Positions 45,046 to 55,538 of a stretch of DNA of 64,000 bases are shown one piece after another. A program made the translations under genes and the position numbers. The stretch is from Ceratotherium simum simum (taxonomy: Eukaryota; Chordata; Mammalia; Perissodactyla; Rhinocerotidae): positions 831,283 to 895,282 of the forward strand of contig NW_004454282.1 in the NCBI RefSeq assembly GCF_000283155.1, in the 5' to 3' direction. Under the pieces are notes generated by a model. The model saw nothing but the letters and a program-made list of their open reading frames with translations, did no database searches and had not been told where the DNA came from. Position 1 is the stretch's first letter. Each line of letters begins with the position of its first letter.

Positions 45046-45580
45046 ATTTCCTAGTGTAACAAGCAGGTGAAATGAGCATGATGGAGACATGTATCTGTTT
45101 TTTTCTTACCCAATATCAACTCTGCGTTTATACAAAAAGTCATTTTTCTGTAGCTTCAAAGAGTTACCTGCAAAGGAATGGGTGAAATTAAAGATCCTTG
45201 CTGCATTTGGGAGGGCAAATTTTCTTTCACCTTGAAAAATGGTGCAAAGCATTGTAGGAAGCTACTTCTCTGCTCACCCGAAGATTACAAAATCCCTTCA
45301 TCTTCACCTTATTCAAGGATAATATTCTGGTGGGCCTGTAAATACTGAACATCAGCTTCTTGAAAGATCCTTTTTCAAGATTAATTCTCTTTTATTTCCA
45401 TTTTTATTTGCATGTTTTCTTTCCTGATTTTCTAAGAACCCCCTTATTTTGCCCATTCATGGTCCGTAAATTTTTGTCATTTTAACTCCTTGTCCTGAAG
45501 CTCTGCAATCGTTTCTGAGTTTTATGGATCACTGCACAGATATTCTGGTGGTGTGCTATTAATCCTTCTTCTACCACACA
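45046..45580. other. Unannotated intronic sequence
   Basis: Nothing recognised. Confidence 0.4.
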
Positions 45581-45581
45581 G

Positions 45582-45976
45582 CAGTTTTACCAAGGCTTTG
45601 GGATGATATTTAGCTGTTACTGTGGGGCTTCCTGCTGGAATCCAGACAGAGGGGGGCAGAGGAGGTCAGGGGATTGGTAAACATAAATCAGGGTTGAGCA
45701 AACAAGCATGATGAATGCTAGTTCCCAAAGTGCTCTGCCTTTTGTAAAACTTGTATGTTACGAGAGAGGGCTGTGTGGCATGAATGATGAATCATAAACC
45801 TGCTCCCTGGTGAAGGAGCAAGCATAGGAGCCACTGCAGTAACATGGTAGCTTGGATACATCACAGGGCTTGGGAATACAGAGTGAAAAACAATGGTATC
45901 TGTATCAGCCTGAAGGAGACAGTGCAGACTGGAGAGCAGTGTCCCTGACTGGGAAAACCAGATCAGTCAAAGGCAG
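45582..45976 (+). other. Candidate cryptic or non-coding exon (splice-bounded)
   Basis: A plausible acceptor ('ttcttctaccacacag', AG at 45580-45581) and donor ('aaaggcag' then GTAAGC at 45977) bound 395 nt. The content is less AT-rich than its surroundings and free of recognised repeats. There is no long open frame, so if real it would be an alternative UTR or lncRNA exon. Sequence signals alone are weak evidence: such pairs occur by chance in large introns. Confidence 0.15.
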
Positions 45977-46017
45977 GTAAGCTTAGAGAAGAGAAGCAAA
46001 CTCAGATGCAGTCCATC

Positions 46018-46476
46018 AGGGGTTCTTAACCAGGCCCCGTGGATAGAAAACAAAAAGAAAAACAAACAAAAAACCAATTCTGTGTTCATTAACCTTTAAT
46101 TGAAATGAGCGGTTGCTTCAATTATGAATGTAGATAATAATCACAGAATTATGATCAATTATGGTGCCTTTACCACCAATAGAAATCACTTATTTATTCT
46201 TATCATATTAACAGTTATTACAAATACCTCAAAATATTATTTATAATCATCACTACTTAGAAATTTCAGTAGTTATTATACTCACCGCTAGAAATACATG
46301 TATTATTTTATCACAAAATTTTAAAATATTTTTATAATTATAGTTTAGTATAAATGGTTTCCTCTGTAATTCTATGTATGTTATTTTAGGCACTAAAAAA
46401 TATTATTCTGAGAAAGCATCTATAGGTTTCACCACAGTATCAAAAGAATCCATGACAGGAAAAAAGCTATGAACTT
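46018..46476 (+). mobile_element. Non-autonomous DNA transposon (hAT-like MER element)
   Basis: Begins 'caggggttcttaaccaggcc' and ends with an inverted counterpart near 'tccatgacaggaaaaaagct'. Interior words 'ttcaattatgaatgtagata', 'ccaccaatagaaatcactta' and 'tattattctgagaaagcatc' match a common mammalian MER-type consensus. About 460 bp, AT-rich, no transposase. Confidence 0.7.
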
Positions 46477-46477
46477 T

Positions 46478-46549
46478 TGCAATAGATGTTTTTTTTTTTT
46501 TTTTAGCTTATTTGTTTATTGCAGTAACATTGGTGCAATAGATGTTTTT
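46478..46549 (-). mobile_element. Ultra-short L1 3'-end insertion with 16-bp target-site duplication
   Basis: Direct repeats 'tgcaatagatgttttt' at about 46478-46494 and 46534-46549 flank a T run plus 29 nt ('agcttatttgtttattgcag', 'taacattgg'). Read on the minus strand this is 29 nt followed by poly(A). The 29 nt look like the extreme 3' end of a young L1. Confidence 0.75.
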
Positions 46550-46582
46550 AATGTTAGGTGAGGTCTGGCATTTTAAGGATTT

Positions 46583-46795
46583 CATTTTTTTTTTCCCGAT
46601 TTTCTTGAGATATAATTGACATGCAGCACTGTATAAATATAAGTTGTACAGCATAATGACTTGACTTACATATATTATGAAATGATTACCACAATAAGGT
46701 TAGTTAACATCCACCATCTCATATAGATATAAAAAAATGATTTTTTCCTTCTGATGAGAACTTTTAGGATCTACTCTCTTAGCAACTTAAGGATT
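46583..46795 (-). mobile_element. L1 LINE 3' terminus (antisense)
   Basis: T-rich start, 'cttgagatataattgacatg', 'tataagttgtacagcataat', 'gattaccacaataaggttag', 'ttaacatccaccatctcata' and 'aggatctactctcttagcaa' are the reverse complement of an L1MA/MB 3' UTR. Confidence 0.88.
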
Positions 46796-46880
46796 TAATT
46801 TTTCAAAATTGTTTGAGATCTAATAATATAAATAAAAACTGATCAGTGATGTTAAGAATTCAAAAAAAAATTGAGGAAGC

Positions 46881-47095
46881 AAAAGTTCTACTTTGGGGGC
46901 CGGCCCTGTGACTTAGCGGTTAAGTGCATGTGGTCCGCTGCTGGCGTCCCGGGTTCGGATCCCAGGCACGCACCGACGCATCGCTTCTCCAGCCATGCTG
47001 AGGCTGCGTCCCACATACAGCAACTAGAAGGATGTGCAACTATGAAGTACAACTATCTACTGGGGCTTTGGGAGAAAAAAAAAAGTTCTAGTTTG
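46881..47095 (+). mobile_element. ERE SINE (short form) with 15-bp target-site duplication
   Basis: Body starts at 46896 ('gggggccggccctgtgactt'), B box near 46951-46963 ('gggttcggatccc'), ends 'ggggctttggga' and poly(A). Target-site duplication 'aaaagttctactttg' (46881-46895) versus 'aaaagttctagtttg' (47081-47095), 14 of 15. Confidence 0.96.
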
Positions 47096-47268
47096 GTATT
47101 TTCGGTAAGGTACGTGTTGCCACGAGTTAACATCTGCCATAAATAAAGATTCATTTGGGGAGTAATTCCTTATCTTCAACTTGTCAAACCTTGCAACCTG
47201 GATGCTAACTCAGGCACACGGCACAATTTTGAGATTAATCAGTGATAATCCACCCACCTTTTCCCCTT

Positions 47269-47486
47269 TACAGTCATGCGTCACATTACCATGTTTTGGT
47301 CAGTGACAGACAGACCACATGTACAACGGCGGTCCCGTAAAATGAGTATCATATAGCCTAGGTGTATTGTAGGCTATACCATCTAGGTTTGTGTAAGTAC
47401 ACTCTATGATGTTCGCACAATGACAGAATTGCCTAACGACACATTTCTCAGAAGGTATCCCCATCATTAAGTGGCGCATGACTATA
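47269..47486. mobile_element. Tigger-like (TcMar) MITE with TA target duplication
   Basis: 214 bp (47271-47484) flanked by TA on both sides. The terminal inverted repeats are 'cagtcatgcgtcac' at the left and 'gtggcgcatgacta' at the right. Interior 'tatcatatagcctaggtgta', 'gtgtaagtacactctatgat' and 'aattgcctaacgacaca' is typical of this abundant mammalian mariner-derived MITE. No transposase. Confidence 0.9.
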
Positions 47487-47511
47487 CTTTTATTATACAG
47501 GCACAGTTTGC

Positions 47512-47755
47512 ATTGTGATTGAGTTCTGGCTCTGGAATTGGAATTCCTGGATCTGAATTTTAGCTACACTACTTAATTAGATGTGTGATGCTGGTTATAT
47601 TATTTTACCTTTCTAAGCCTCAGTTTCCTCATTTATAAAAAGGGGAATAATAACAGTACTTACCTTATAGGCTTGTGATGAGGGCTAAATGAAATAAGCA
47701 CTTAGAGCACTTAAAAAGTCATAATATATAGTAAGTGCTTAATACACAATCGTCA
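47512..47755 (+). mobile_element. MIR SINE (near full length)
   Basis: 'gagttctggctctggaattg', 'ttcctggatctgaattttag', 'taagcctcagtttcctcatt', 'gatgagggctaaatgaaata' and 'atagtaagtgcttaatacac'. Best-preserved sense MIR in the window. Confidence 0.9.
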
Positions 47756-47759
47756 GTAT

Positions 47760-48049
47760 TGTTTTCAATACTATAATTATGTGCATAATAAGAATTGTGG
47801 CCCACCCCCATCTCCATCTTCCAAAAATTTAGTCAATCCCTGAAAACCCATGCTCCTCCACTAGGATACCATAAGAGCAGACTTTCATGATCCTGGTACC
47901 TAACTCATATGATGGCTTATCATATAATCAGCCTATATTCTATTTTAAAATTAGTTTCAGTAAATTTTCTCTCAATATACAGGAGCGCTTATAAAGTATG
48001 TATAAGGTATAAAGAATAACAATATAACATATACTAATGACAGTTTAAA
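47760..48049. other. Intronic sequence, possibly diverged L1
   Basis: The 47950-48049 part may belong to the L1 that continues after the ERE; the rest is unrecognised. Confidence 0.35.
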
Positions 48050-48319
48050 GAAAACATCATTGGGGCCGGCCCGGTGGCGCAAGCCGTCAAGTGCATGCGC
48101 TCTGCTGCAACGGCCCGGGGTTCGCCGGTTCGGATCCCGGGCGCACACTGACGTACTGCTTGTCAGGCCATGCTGTGGCGGCGTCCCATATAAAGTGGAG
48201 GAAGATGGGCACAGATGTTAGCCCAGGGCCAGTCTTCCTCAGCAAAAAAAGAGGAGGATTGGCAGATGTTAGCACAAGGCTGATCTCCTCACAAAAAAAA
48301 AAAAAAAAAAAAAATCATT
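48050..48319 (+). mobile_element. ERE SINE (variant form)
   Basis: Starts at 48062 'ggggccggcccggtggcgca', B box split as 'gggttcgccggttcggatccc' near 48118-48138, then 'cgtcccatataaagtggagg' and two 'gatgttagc' repeats, ending in about 22 A. The flanks 'aaaacatcatt' and 'aaaatcatt' are only a weak target-site duplication. Confidence 0.94.
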
Positions 48320-49205
48320 ACCATTAACTTTGGTTCCCAGAATGCTCCTCTATGATCCCAGTCTCTTTCCTCTCCTCAATTGTAACCACTATTCTGAATT
48401 TTGGTTATTAGTCTATTGCTTGCTTTTATAGTTTTATCACATATATCTTCAAATAAATATAAACTTTATATGAATGGAGTCATATTAAAACTTGTGACTT
48501 GCTTTTTTCACTCAGTTTAGTTTCCTGAGATTCTTCCATTACAACTAGCTATAATTCATTTTATTTTATTTTTGCTTTTCGATCATTTTTTCCTGAATGG
48601 ATACACCAAATGATTATGCATTTACTATTAATAGCCTTTTCTTTTGCTGTGAACAATAAGTGCTGCTATGAATATTTTCACACATGTCTCCTGCTATACT
48701 TGACTCTAAGAACAATCATTCAATCATGAGTATCCTCAGCCTCACTAGATAATTCAAAATTGTTTTTGAAGGGTTGTTCTAATTTACATTCCTACCAGCA
48801 GTGTCTAATTGTATCAATTCCTTCAGATTCTTGCCAACACTTGGTATTGTCAGACTTTTGCACGTTTGACAATCTTTTGGGTTTGAAATGGTATCTCAGT
48901 ATGATTTTAATTTGCACTTTTTATTTTTATTTCTTTGTTGGCCATTTAAGTCTCTTCTATGAATTGCCTATTCAAATAATTTGACATTTTTCTTCAAGAT
49001 TGTTTGTATTCTTCATAATTTGAAGAAATTCTGGACCTTATCCTTTGCCATATATAGATACATCTCAATCACATGTCTTCTCCCTGTTTATTGCTAGCCT
49101 TTTCACACTTATTTGCAATCTTTTGAACAGCAGAAGTACTTAATTTTAACATAGTTGAAGCTGTTAAGCTTTTTCTTTATGATTGTGCTTTCTATCTTGT
49201 ATAGA
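48320..49205 (-). mobile_element. L1 LINE 3' UTR region (antisense)
   Basis: Reverse-complement L1M/ME landmarks: 'tgtaaccactattctgaatt', 'atatgaatggagtcatatta', 'tttttcactcagtttagttt', 'cattcctaccagcagtgtct', 'ttgccaacacttggtattgt', 'atggtatctcagtatgattt' and 'ttgttggccatttaagtctc'. About 900 bp, heavily mutated. Confidence 0.85.
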
Positions 49206-51050
49206 AAATTCCACAATCTACTTTCTCTATAGTAAAATGGATCAAATAAAACCCCTTTTCATCATTTAAAAGGAAAAATAATGACCAAAGGGAAGAGGAA
49301 AGAGTTATCTTGACTTGGAAGTGGTTCTTTTTACATTTTTCATCTATGACTACTACACTGTGGGTAAAAGCCAGAAAATTGTTTATAATTACCCAGATTA
49401 TTTGCACAGCATCTTTAGATAACAAAACTTTAATGTTCTTGTGGTGTTCACCTCTGATTTAACTTAAGAGTTCAGGTCACCCTTTTTTTACTCAAATGTA
49501 CTAGATGGTAGAAATACAAAAATTGTTACAAGGGGGAGGCAGTGTGTCTGGGCTTCTATGTCTGGATGGAAGTACTCAATTCTGACTTGGATCCTACTCT
49601 TTCTTACAAGTTATGTTTATTTCCTAGCATACAACCTCATTAAGCTGTCATTTTTCTTAAATATGTTTAGCCTTTTTTCTTTAATCGGCTGACCTTAGGG
49701 TAGTGATAGGCTTTGTTTACCAACAGGGTCTGTCATCCATATGAGTGATGTTGCCATTAGCCATTATGTATTTTTTTTGTTCTCACAAATACCTCACAGT
49801 TTACTAATTAAAATGAATTTATTACGAATCATAAGATTAACAGTTTAATTATCATCTTGCAGATTTTAATAGAAAATATTGGTTTTTGTTCTGTCATCAA
49901 TTATCTCTCTTTAGAATTATAAAAGTTGTAGTTGTCAAGTTTTCTGTTATTATTGAATTATCCTGGAGATGACATTTTTGTGTTTAAATGTATTAGGGGT
50001 TTTCTTCTTAGTGTAATTTGAGAAGTGGCTGAAATGGCTTCTGTAGCTGGCAGGCAATATCGTTTCCTTTGGCCTGATGTGTGCCTTAAACTCCATCAGT
50101 TTTCACCCATTCAGTTGGTTAACGCTTGTTCCCTCTAGCACTCCCTACTACATGCCAATGCCTTGAGGAAGCTCAGCATATTAAGACAGGTTGTATCAGT
50201 ACCCCTTTAGCAAAAATTAGTTTATCATCTGCTTTCCAAAGTAGCTTAGATGAGGGGGAATTTGGATAACTAGAAAGGAATTGTGAGGCAGCAGGTAGGA
50301 AGCTGTCATCAGGAGCACAGAGTAGCAGTGACGAAGGCTGCAGCTGCACATTTGGGAGGTGGAGTAGGGCACCTTAAGAGAAATGGCTCCAGAGACCAAC
50401 TTTGCTATTCTACAATGCTCTGATCTTGGGCCAAAAAGAAAAAAAAATCTTTAAAAGGTTTGATTTATGAGAATATTTTCCACTCCAGATAGAATGCAAT
50501 GGATATCTGATGTAGTTTTGTGCCAACCTAAGTGACTACTGAGAGAAGATTTCCACATTTCTCTGATTGCCATCAGTAGGCAATGACGAAGTGAGATTTT
50601 TTTTCCCCTAGTTGCCTTTATCAGTGTCAGTGAAATGAGAACAAGGCTCTCTATTCTCCCAAATTGGAAAGAAATCAGATCTGAATCTTGAAAAATCAGT
50701 TGAACATCCTTCAACCTGTAGTACCACGTCTGATTTGTAGAGAGTGGTAACTGCCTTATTAAAAGGAACCTAATCTTGTGATAATTCAAAACTGGACATA
50801 CTAAAACATTTTATTTTAAAAAATCATAAAATATTTTTTATAAGTTGTGATTATTTGGAACTGGACAAAACCAAAAAGTTTTTTAAAATTTCACAATATA
50901 ATTTTTCTAAAAAATCTTCCCCAATTGTGTGGCAGATAGTTAGGGTAAGAATCCAACAGCTGCTACTGTAGACCTTCAGAATAATTTAATTTGGTCAATT
51001 ATCAATGACTATAGTGAAATTGTTTCTTAAGAAAATGTAACCAAAATGGG
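49206..51050. other. Unannotated intronic sequence
   Basis: About 1.85 kb with short chance open frames and no recognised element. Confidence 0.4.
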
Positions 51051-51054
51051 CATC

Positions 51055-51424
51055 TGTTATAGATGTGTCCCCCTCCCCCGCAAGCTGAAATCCTAACCCC
51101 TAATGTGACTGTATTTGGAGATAGTGTCTTTAGAGAGGTGATTAAGGTTAAATGAGGTTGTAAGGATGGAGCCCTAATCTGTTAGGACTGGTGTTCTTAT
51201 AAGAAGAGAAAGAGAAGAATGCATGCACACAGGAATGACCATGTGAGGACACAGAGAGAAGGTGGCCATTGGCAAGCCAAAGAGAAAGCTCTCGCCAGAA
51301 ACTAACCCTGCCCACACCTTGATCTTGGATTTCCAGCCTCCTGAACTGTGAGAAAATAAATTTCTGTGGTTGAAGCCGTGCAGTCTGTGGTATTCTGTTA
51401 TGGCAACCCTAGCAGACCAATACA
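51055..51424 (+). mobile_element. Complete solo LTR, ERVL-MaLR (MLT1A/MST-type)
   Basis: Starts TG ('tgttatagatgtgtccccct') and ends CA ('ccctagcagaccaataca'). Landmarks: 'gaaatcctaacccctaatgt', 'gactgtatttggagatagtg', 'gttcttataagaagagaaag', 'accatgtgaggacacagaga', 'ttgatcttggatttccagcc' and a poly(A) signal AATAAA in 'gagaaaataaatttctgtgg'. About 370 bp, the expected length. No internal viral sequence; flanks show no convincing 5-bp duplication. Confidence 0.92.
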
Positions 51425-52000
51425 GCACTCAATTTAAAAATAAATATTTTTAAAATACTCCATTTTCCCAGGGCAGATCATCATTGCTTGACTCCTGGAT
51501 TAGATTCTCTATCTTCTAATGAAGACCTTTGACCTCAGTTCTTCCCATCCCGGGTTCACAGACTGACTTCTGCTCCTTACTGTGGGTGCTCCAGCCTTGA
51601 GGGCTGGTGACAAGACTTTGTAAGTTTAATAAAAAGGCGGAAGGCCTGGGTTATAACATTGCCCTCCTTGGTTGTCTGATACACTGTGTAGTTCCTCCTT
51701 TAGGACTCTAAGATTCCTCACACATGCCTCTAGGTTTTTGCCATCCCTCAAGTTGGTTGACAGTATAATACTTGATGTCTGCTTGAGCTGATACTGTTTT
51801 TTGTTTTGTTTTTGTTTATTTGTTTTGTTTTCCTAAACTGGGAACTTGTGGATCATTACAGAGGCCTATGATACTCTGGAATCAAATTATGCTATGAGAT
51901 CGTATTTATTCATGGTCATCCTCCCCAAAACTCAATTTGAGATTTTTCTCTGTGTTTCTCTTTAAGATAATATTTATCCTCGGTTATCTTTTTTCTTTAC
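51425..52000. other. Unannotated intronic sequence
   Basis: (TTTTG)n-type low complexity at about 51798-51832; otherwise nothing recognised. Confidence 0.4.
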
Positions 52001-52001
52001 C

Positions 52002-52263
52002 TAGGTTGGGAAAACTAGAGCTTTAGGTCAAATCTGGCCCTCTACCTATTTTTCTCAATAAAGTTTTATTGTAACACAACCAGACTCATTGGTTTATAAG
52101 TTATCTATGGCTGCTATCATGCTACAATGGCTGAATTGGGACATTGCAAAAAGAGGGAAAGAGACCATATGAGCCTAAAATATTTACTACACATATATCT
52201 ATATGTCACTAAAACATTAACTACCTATAAAAAACGTTTAAGGAAAACGTTTGCTAACCCCTG
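52002..52263 (-). mobile_element. Non-autonomous hAT-Charlie-type DNA transposon
   Basis: Ends 'gtttgctaacccctg', the reverse complement of the 'caggggttagcaaac'-type end. Interior: 'tcaaatctggccctctacct', 'aataaagttttattgtaaca' and 'gagcctaaaatatttactac' match a very common MER-type element read on the minus strand. The left end is degraded ('taggttgggaaaacta'). Confidence 0.82.
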
Positions 52264-53275
52264 CTGTATACTGACCTCTTTGCTTGCTAGCCCCAATATA
52301 CTCCTAACTCTTGTTAGAATATAAATCATAAATAATGCTGAGAAACTATAACTTAATATTGTTAAATTTTTTTTCTCAGACTAAATAAAAATTTGAGAGA
52401 AATTAATATATATCTATCTAGGAGTGTGTTTATAAATGTGTGTATATATACATATATATATGCTATGTTTTTAATAAAATCTTAGGAACACTAGGATTTA
52501 TTGAATACTTTCCCTTTTTAAAACAATGTAAAATTTGAAATCAAATAAATATTTTTAGTACAGGAGTCTTATTAGCAAAAAGATTTATCTGAGTGAAGAC
52601 ATAGTTATTCTCTGCACTTGATCAAATGAGTTTTTGAGTTCATTAAAATATAGTATATTTTACTTCCATCTTATCAACCCTCTACTCATTTATTACCAGT
52701 TGACCAAGTTAGCAAAGTTTTTCTTAGCATTCCCATCAGATCTCATCCGTATGTGCTGATGTGGGAGGAGTATTATTATCAGGTAAAGTTTCTCATCCCT
52801 CTCCAGAAATTAATTAAGTCTTGAGAATGTTTTCTAAGAGTAATGGCTCTCCTGCAGTGTTTGATGCTTTATTTCTCTGTTTGTTATTACTGACTGCTAG
52901 GAAGCCAGGGTTACTAGGTCAGGAAATTAGCTTAGGGGAAAAAAAAGCAAGCAGTCACTCTAAGCTTAAAATCCATACAGTGTGATGGGTTACTGTGATG
53001 AATACTTAGTTTCAAAAGACTTCATTTATTATGTAATAGCAAAATGCAGTTGGCAGAATGCTTCTGTCAGTGAACCTTACAAATGTTTTAGTAACTCCCA
53101 GAGATTAGCTGGATGTTCATATACACTATAAGAAGGAAGCAAATTTGACACTAAGAACAACACATAACCCAGTGAAAACAAAATACCCCTAAGAGTTACC
53201 GTGTGCTGTGGAAGACCCGCTGGTCATCCAGAGCCTGAGGTGGGTCACTCATCTCCACCATCTGGCTTCCTACTG
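52264..53275. other. Unannotated intronic sequence
   Basis: A (TA)-rich patch lies at about 52405-52465; no gene or repeat family recognised. Confidence 0.4.
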
Positions 53276-53279
53276 GTTT

Positions 53280-53420
53280 TTGTGTCTTAATCATAGTTTT
53301 GACAGTGTACCAGGCACTATACTAAGGGATTCATATATAAATAATTTAATTATTATAATTTTTTTTTATCTGAGGAAACGGAAGTCAGATTAACTAAGAT
53401 GCATTAGGTAAAATACCATT
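53280..53420 (-). mobile_element. MIR SINE fragment (antisense)
   Basis: 'gtgtaccaggcactatacta', 'agggattcatatataaataa' and 'atctgaggaaacggaagtca' follow the antisense MIR. Confidence 0.6.
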
Positions 53421-54025
53421 CAAACCAAGTATACAAGAGTCCAGAGTTTGTGCTGTATTTAAAAATCATTTCATTCTTGTTCAGCTGCATTATGTTTACC
53501 TTCTTTCCTAATCTGTAATCCCATAAAAGACAGAAACTGGGTTTTATTAATTGCTTAATTCCCCTAGTGCTTCTCAGGTGCATTTCCCATACAATGCAGT
53601 CATATCTTATTCAGAGTTTCATTTCTAAAAACAGCACCGAGACATATTACTTTTCAGAACCTTTCAGGAAAGGGCCATGTTGGAGACTGATATATAGCCT
53701 CTCAGTAAATCCTACACTTCTGAATTTCCCCATAACGCTGGAACAAATTGCTGTTGAGCATTAGAGGAAGTACTTTTCTCATCTGCAGGGGCGATGTTGT
53801 ATGTAAAATATGCCCCTTCACACACCAGAATCACTCTTAACATGGCATTGAGAGGCATGTAGAGATCAAGGCTTACTCAAAGAGCTTCAGGTTTATGCCT
53901 CTCTTCTTATGCTCACTATAGGGCACAGTCATTGAGAGCATTCTGAGCAAGATCACCCTGTGAGTTCTTGAAGCGTGAGTTAATTCATGTAAATTAAATT
54001 TATCTGTGATGCTGAACCATTGTAC
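53421..54025. other. Unannotated intronic sequence
   Basis: Faint L2-like wording at 53505-53575 ('cctaatctgtaatcccataa', 'aagacagaaactgggtttta'); otherwise nothing. Confidence 0.35.
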
Positions 54026-54029
54026 CAGG

Positions 54030-54258
54030 TGGTGATAATAGTATCTCAAGTTTCTTTAGCACTTACTATGAACCAACCACACTGCATGCACTTTGCAAGT
54101 AATAATTCTCATGAGACTGAACAAAGTATATATTATCATCGTCTTTGTTATAGGGGTGATGATACTCAGGGGCAGAAAGTTGAATAAATTGTTGGAGGTC
54201 ACTCTGCTAATGAATGCCAAAATCAGGATTTAAACACCGCAAATGCTCTTAAAAACCA
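54030..54258 (-). mobile_element. MIR SINE (antisense)
   Basis: 'ttctttagcacttactatga', 'agtaataattctcatgagac', 'gatactcaggggcagaaagt' and 'ggaggtcactctgctaatga' form an antisense MIR. Confidence 0.8.
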
Positions 54259-55420
54259 AGCTGAACTATCTTAAGTACTCAATCAGTACATGTTGATATT
54301 GACTGGAAAACTACAGGTAATAAGTATATGTAACTTAACACTGTACAGTATCTAGCTTTTGCTTCAGGTTGCTGAAGCAATTTTTTATTCTTCTATACAT
54401 TTATTGTTTCCATAGTCCAAAGAACGATTTAAGGTAGTGAAATTGACAACCATTTATAAATAGGAATCTGGTCATGTTAATCTTAGCTGTAGCCCGCCTG
54501 CCATATTGCACAGACCCTGGAGCACAGTTCACATAGAACACCATGTGAATGGTGCCCCCACTGCAGAGTTATGCAGAGCAATCAGTGCCCTGGCCTGCTA
54601 ACAAATTGTATTCATCAAAAATATTTGTTTTCATCACACAAGAAAGTTATGTCTTACTTCTTCACTAGTTGCATTCAGTGCTATGCCTCCAAATTCCGCT
54701 CTTGTACATGTTTCGTTCCCAGAGATGTCAACGCATTGTCCAAGTTTAAGTGTGAAGATTTCAGCTTGGTGGACTTTGTGTCATAAACACGTTGGTTTCT
54801 CACGTTAATACAGAAATCCAAGGTTGATTTCAGGCTTAAATCCATTGCAAAAATTCAGTGTATCTTTTCATTAGGTGGGGATTTTTCTGAAGACTTCTTT
54901 TATCTCTATTTTATTAGTGATGATAATGTAATCATAAAAACAGCTCGATCCGAAGTGGCATCCAGGCAATCACAGGAGTCTGCAGCCTGTGAAAGTCTTA
55001 GCAAAAGCAGAAGCACTGTTTTTATAACCTTGCTGGCATGAGGTTAATTCAGAAAGCCACTTGGTCTTTAGCTCTTGACCTCAAAATCTGCCTCCCTGTA
55101 AGGAAGGAGAAGAAGAGGGAAAAGAACATCTGCTCTGTCACTTGTCAGGAAATGAAAGGAAGAAAAAGCATACTCAGAGTAAAGTAATATAGTGAAAACA
55201 CGAATCTTCTACCTTAAGTGCCATTGCCTTTAGACACTGTTGATATTGTAGATGAGGAAATGCTTACCTACTCTCTAAAAATGATATCCTATCCCTTACA
55301 ATCATTGCTTTTCATGAGCAGGTGAACACAGTGGTTGGAAAACGATTTAAATTGTTTCCGAGTCCTTTGGAGGATCTCATGTAAATTCATAAGTAACTCT
55401 GGAACAATCTACTATGCATT
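54259..55420. other. Unannotated intronic sequence
   Basis: No recognised repeats. 54830-55100 is repeat-free with a mixed composition that could be conserved, but there is no direct evidence. Confidence 0.35.
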
Positions 55421-55426
55421 TAAGTA

Positions 55427-55538
55427 ATGAAAAATGTATTAGTTTCACTACACAAATGGATTAGCTTCCACTCTGTAGTTAAATGAAAAATGTATTAGCC
55501 TCTATGTATAAATATATTAACATTCACTCTGTGGCATT
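55427..55538 (+). repeat. Degenerate tandem duplication, about 56-bp unit x 2
   Basis: Both units begin 'atgaaaaatgtattag' (55427 and 55483) and end with 'cactctgtag' or 'cactctgtgg'. The middles have diverged. Confidence 0.8.
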
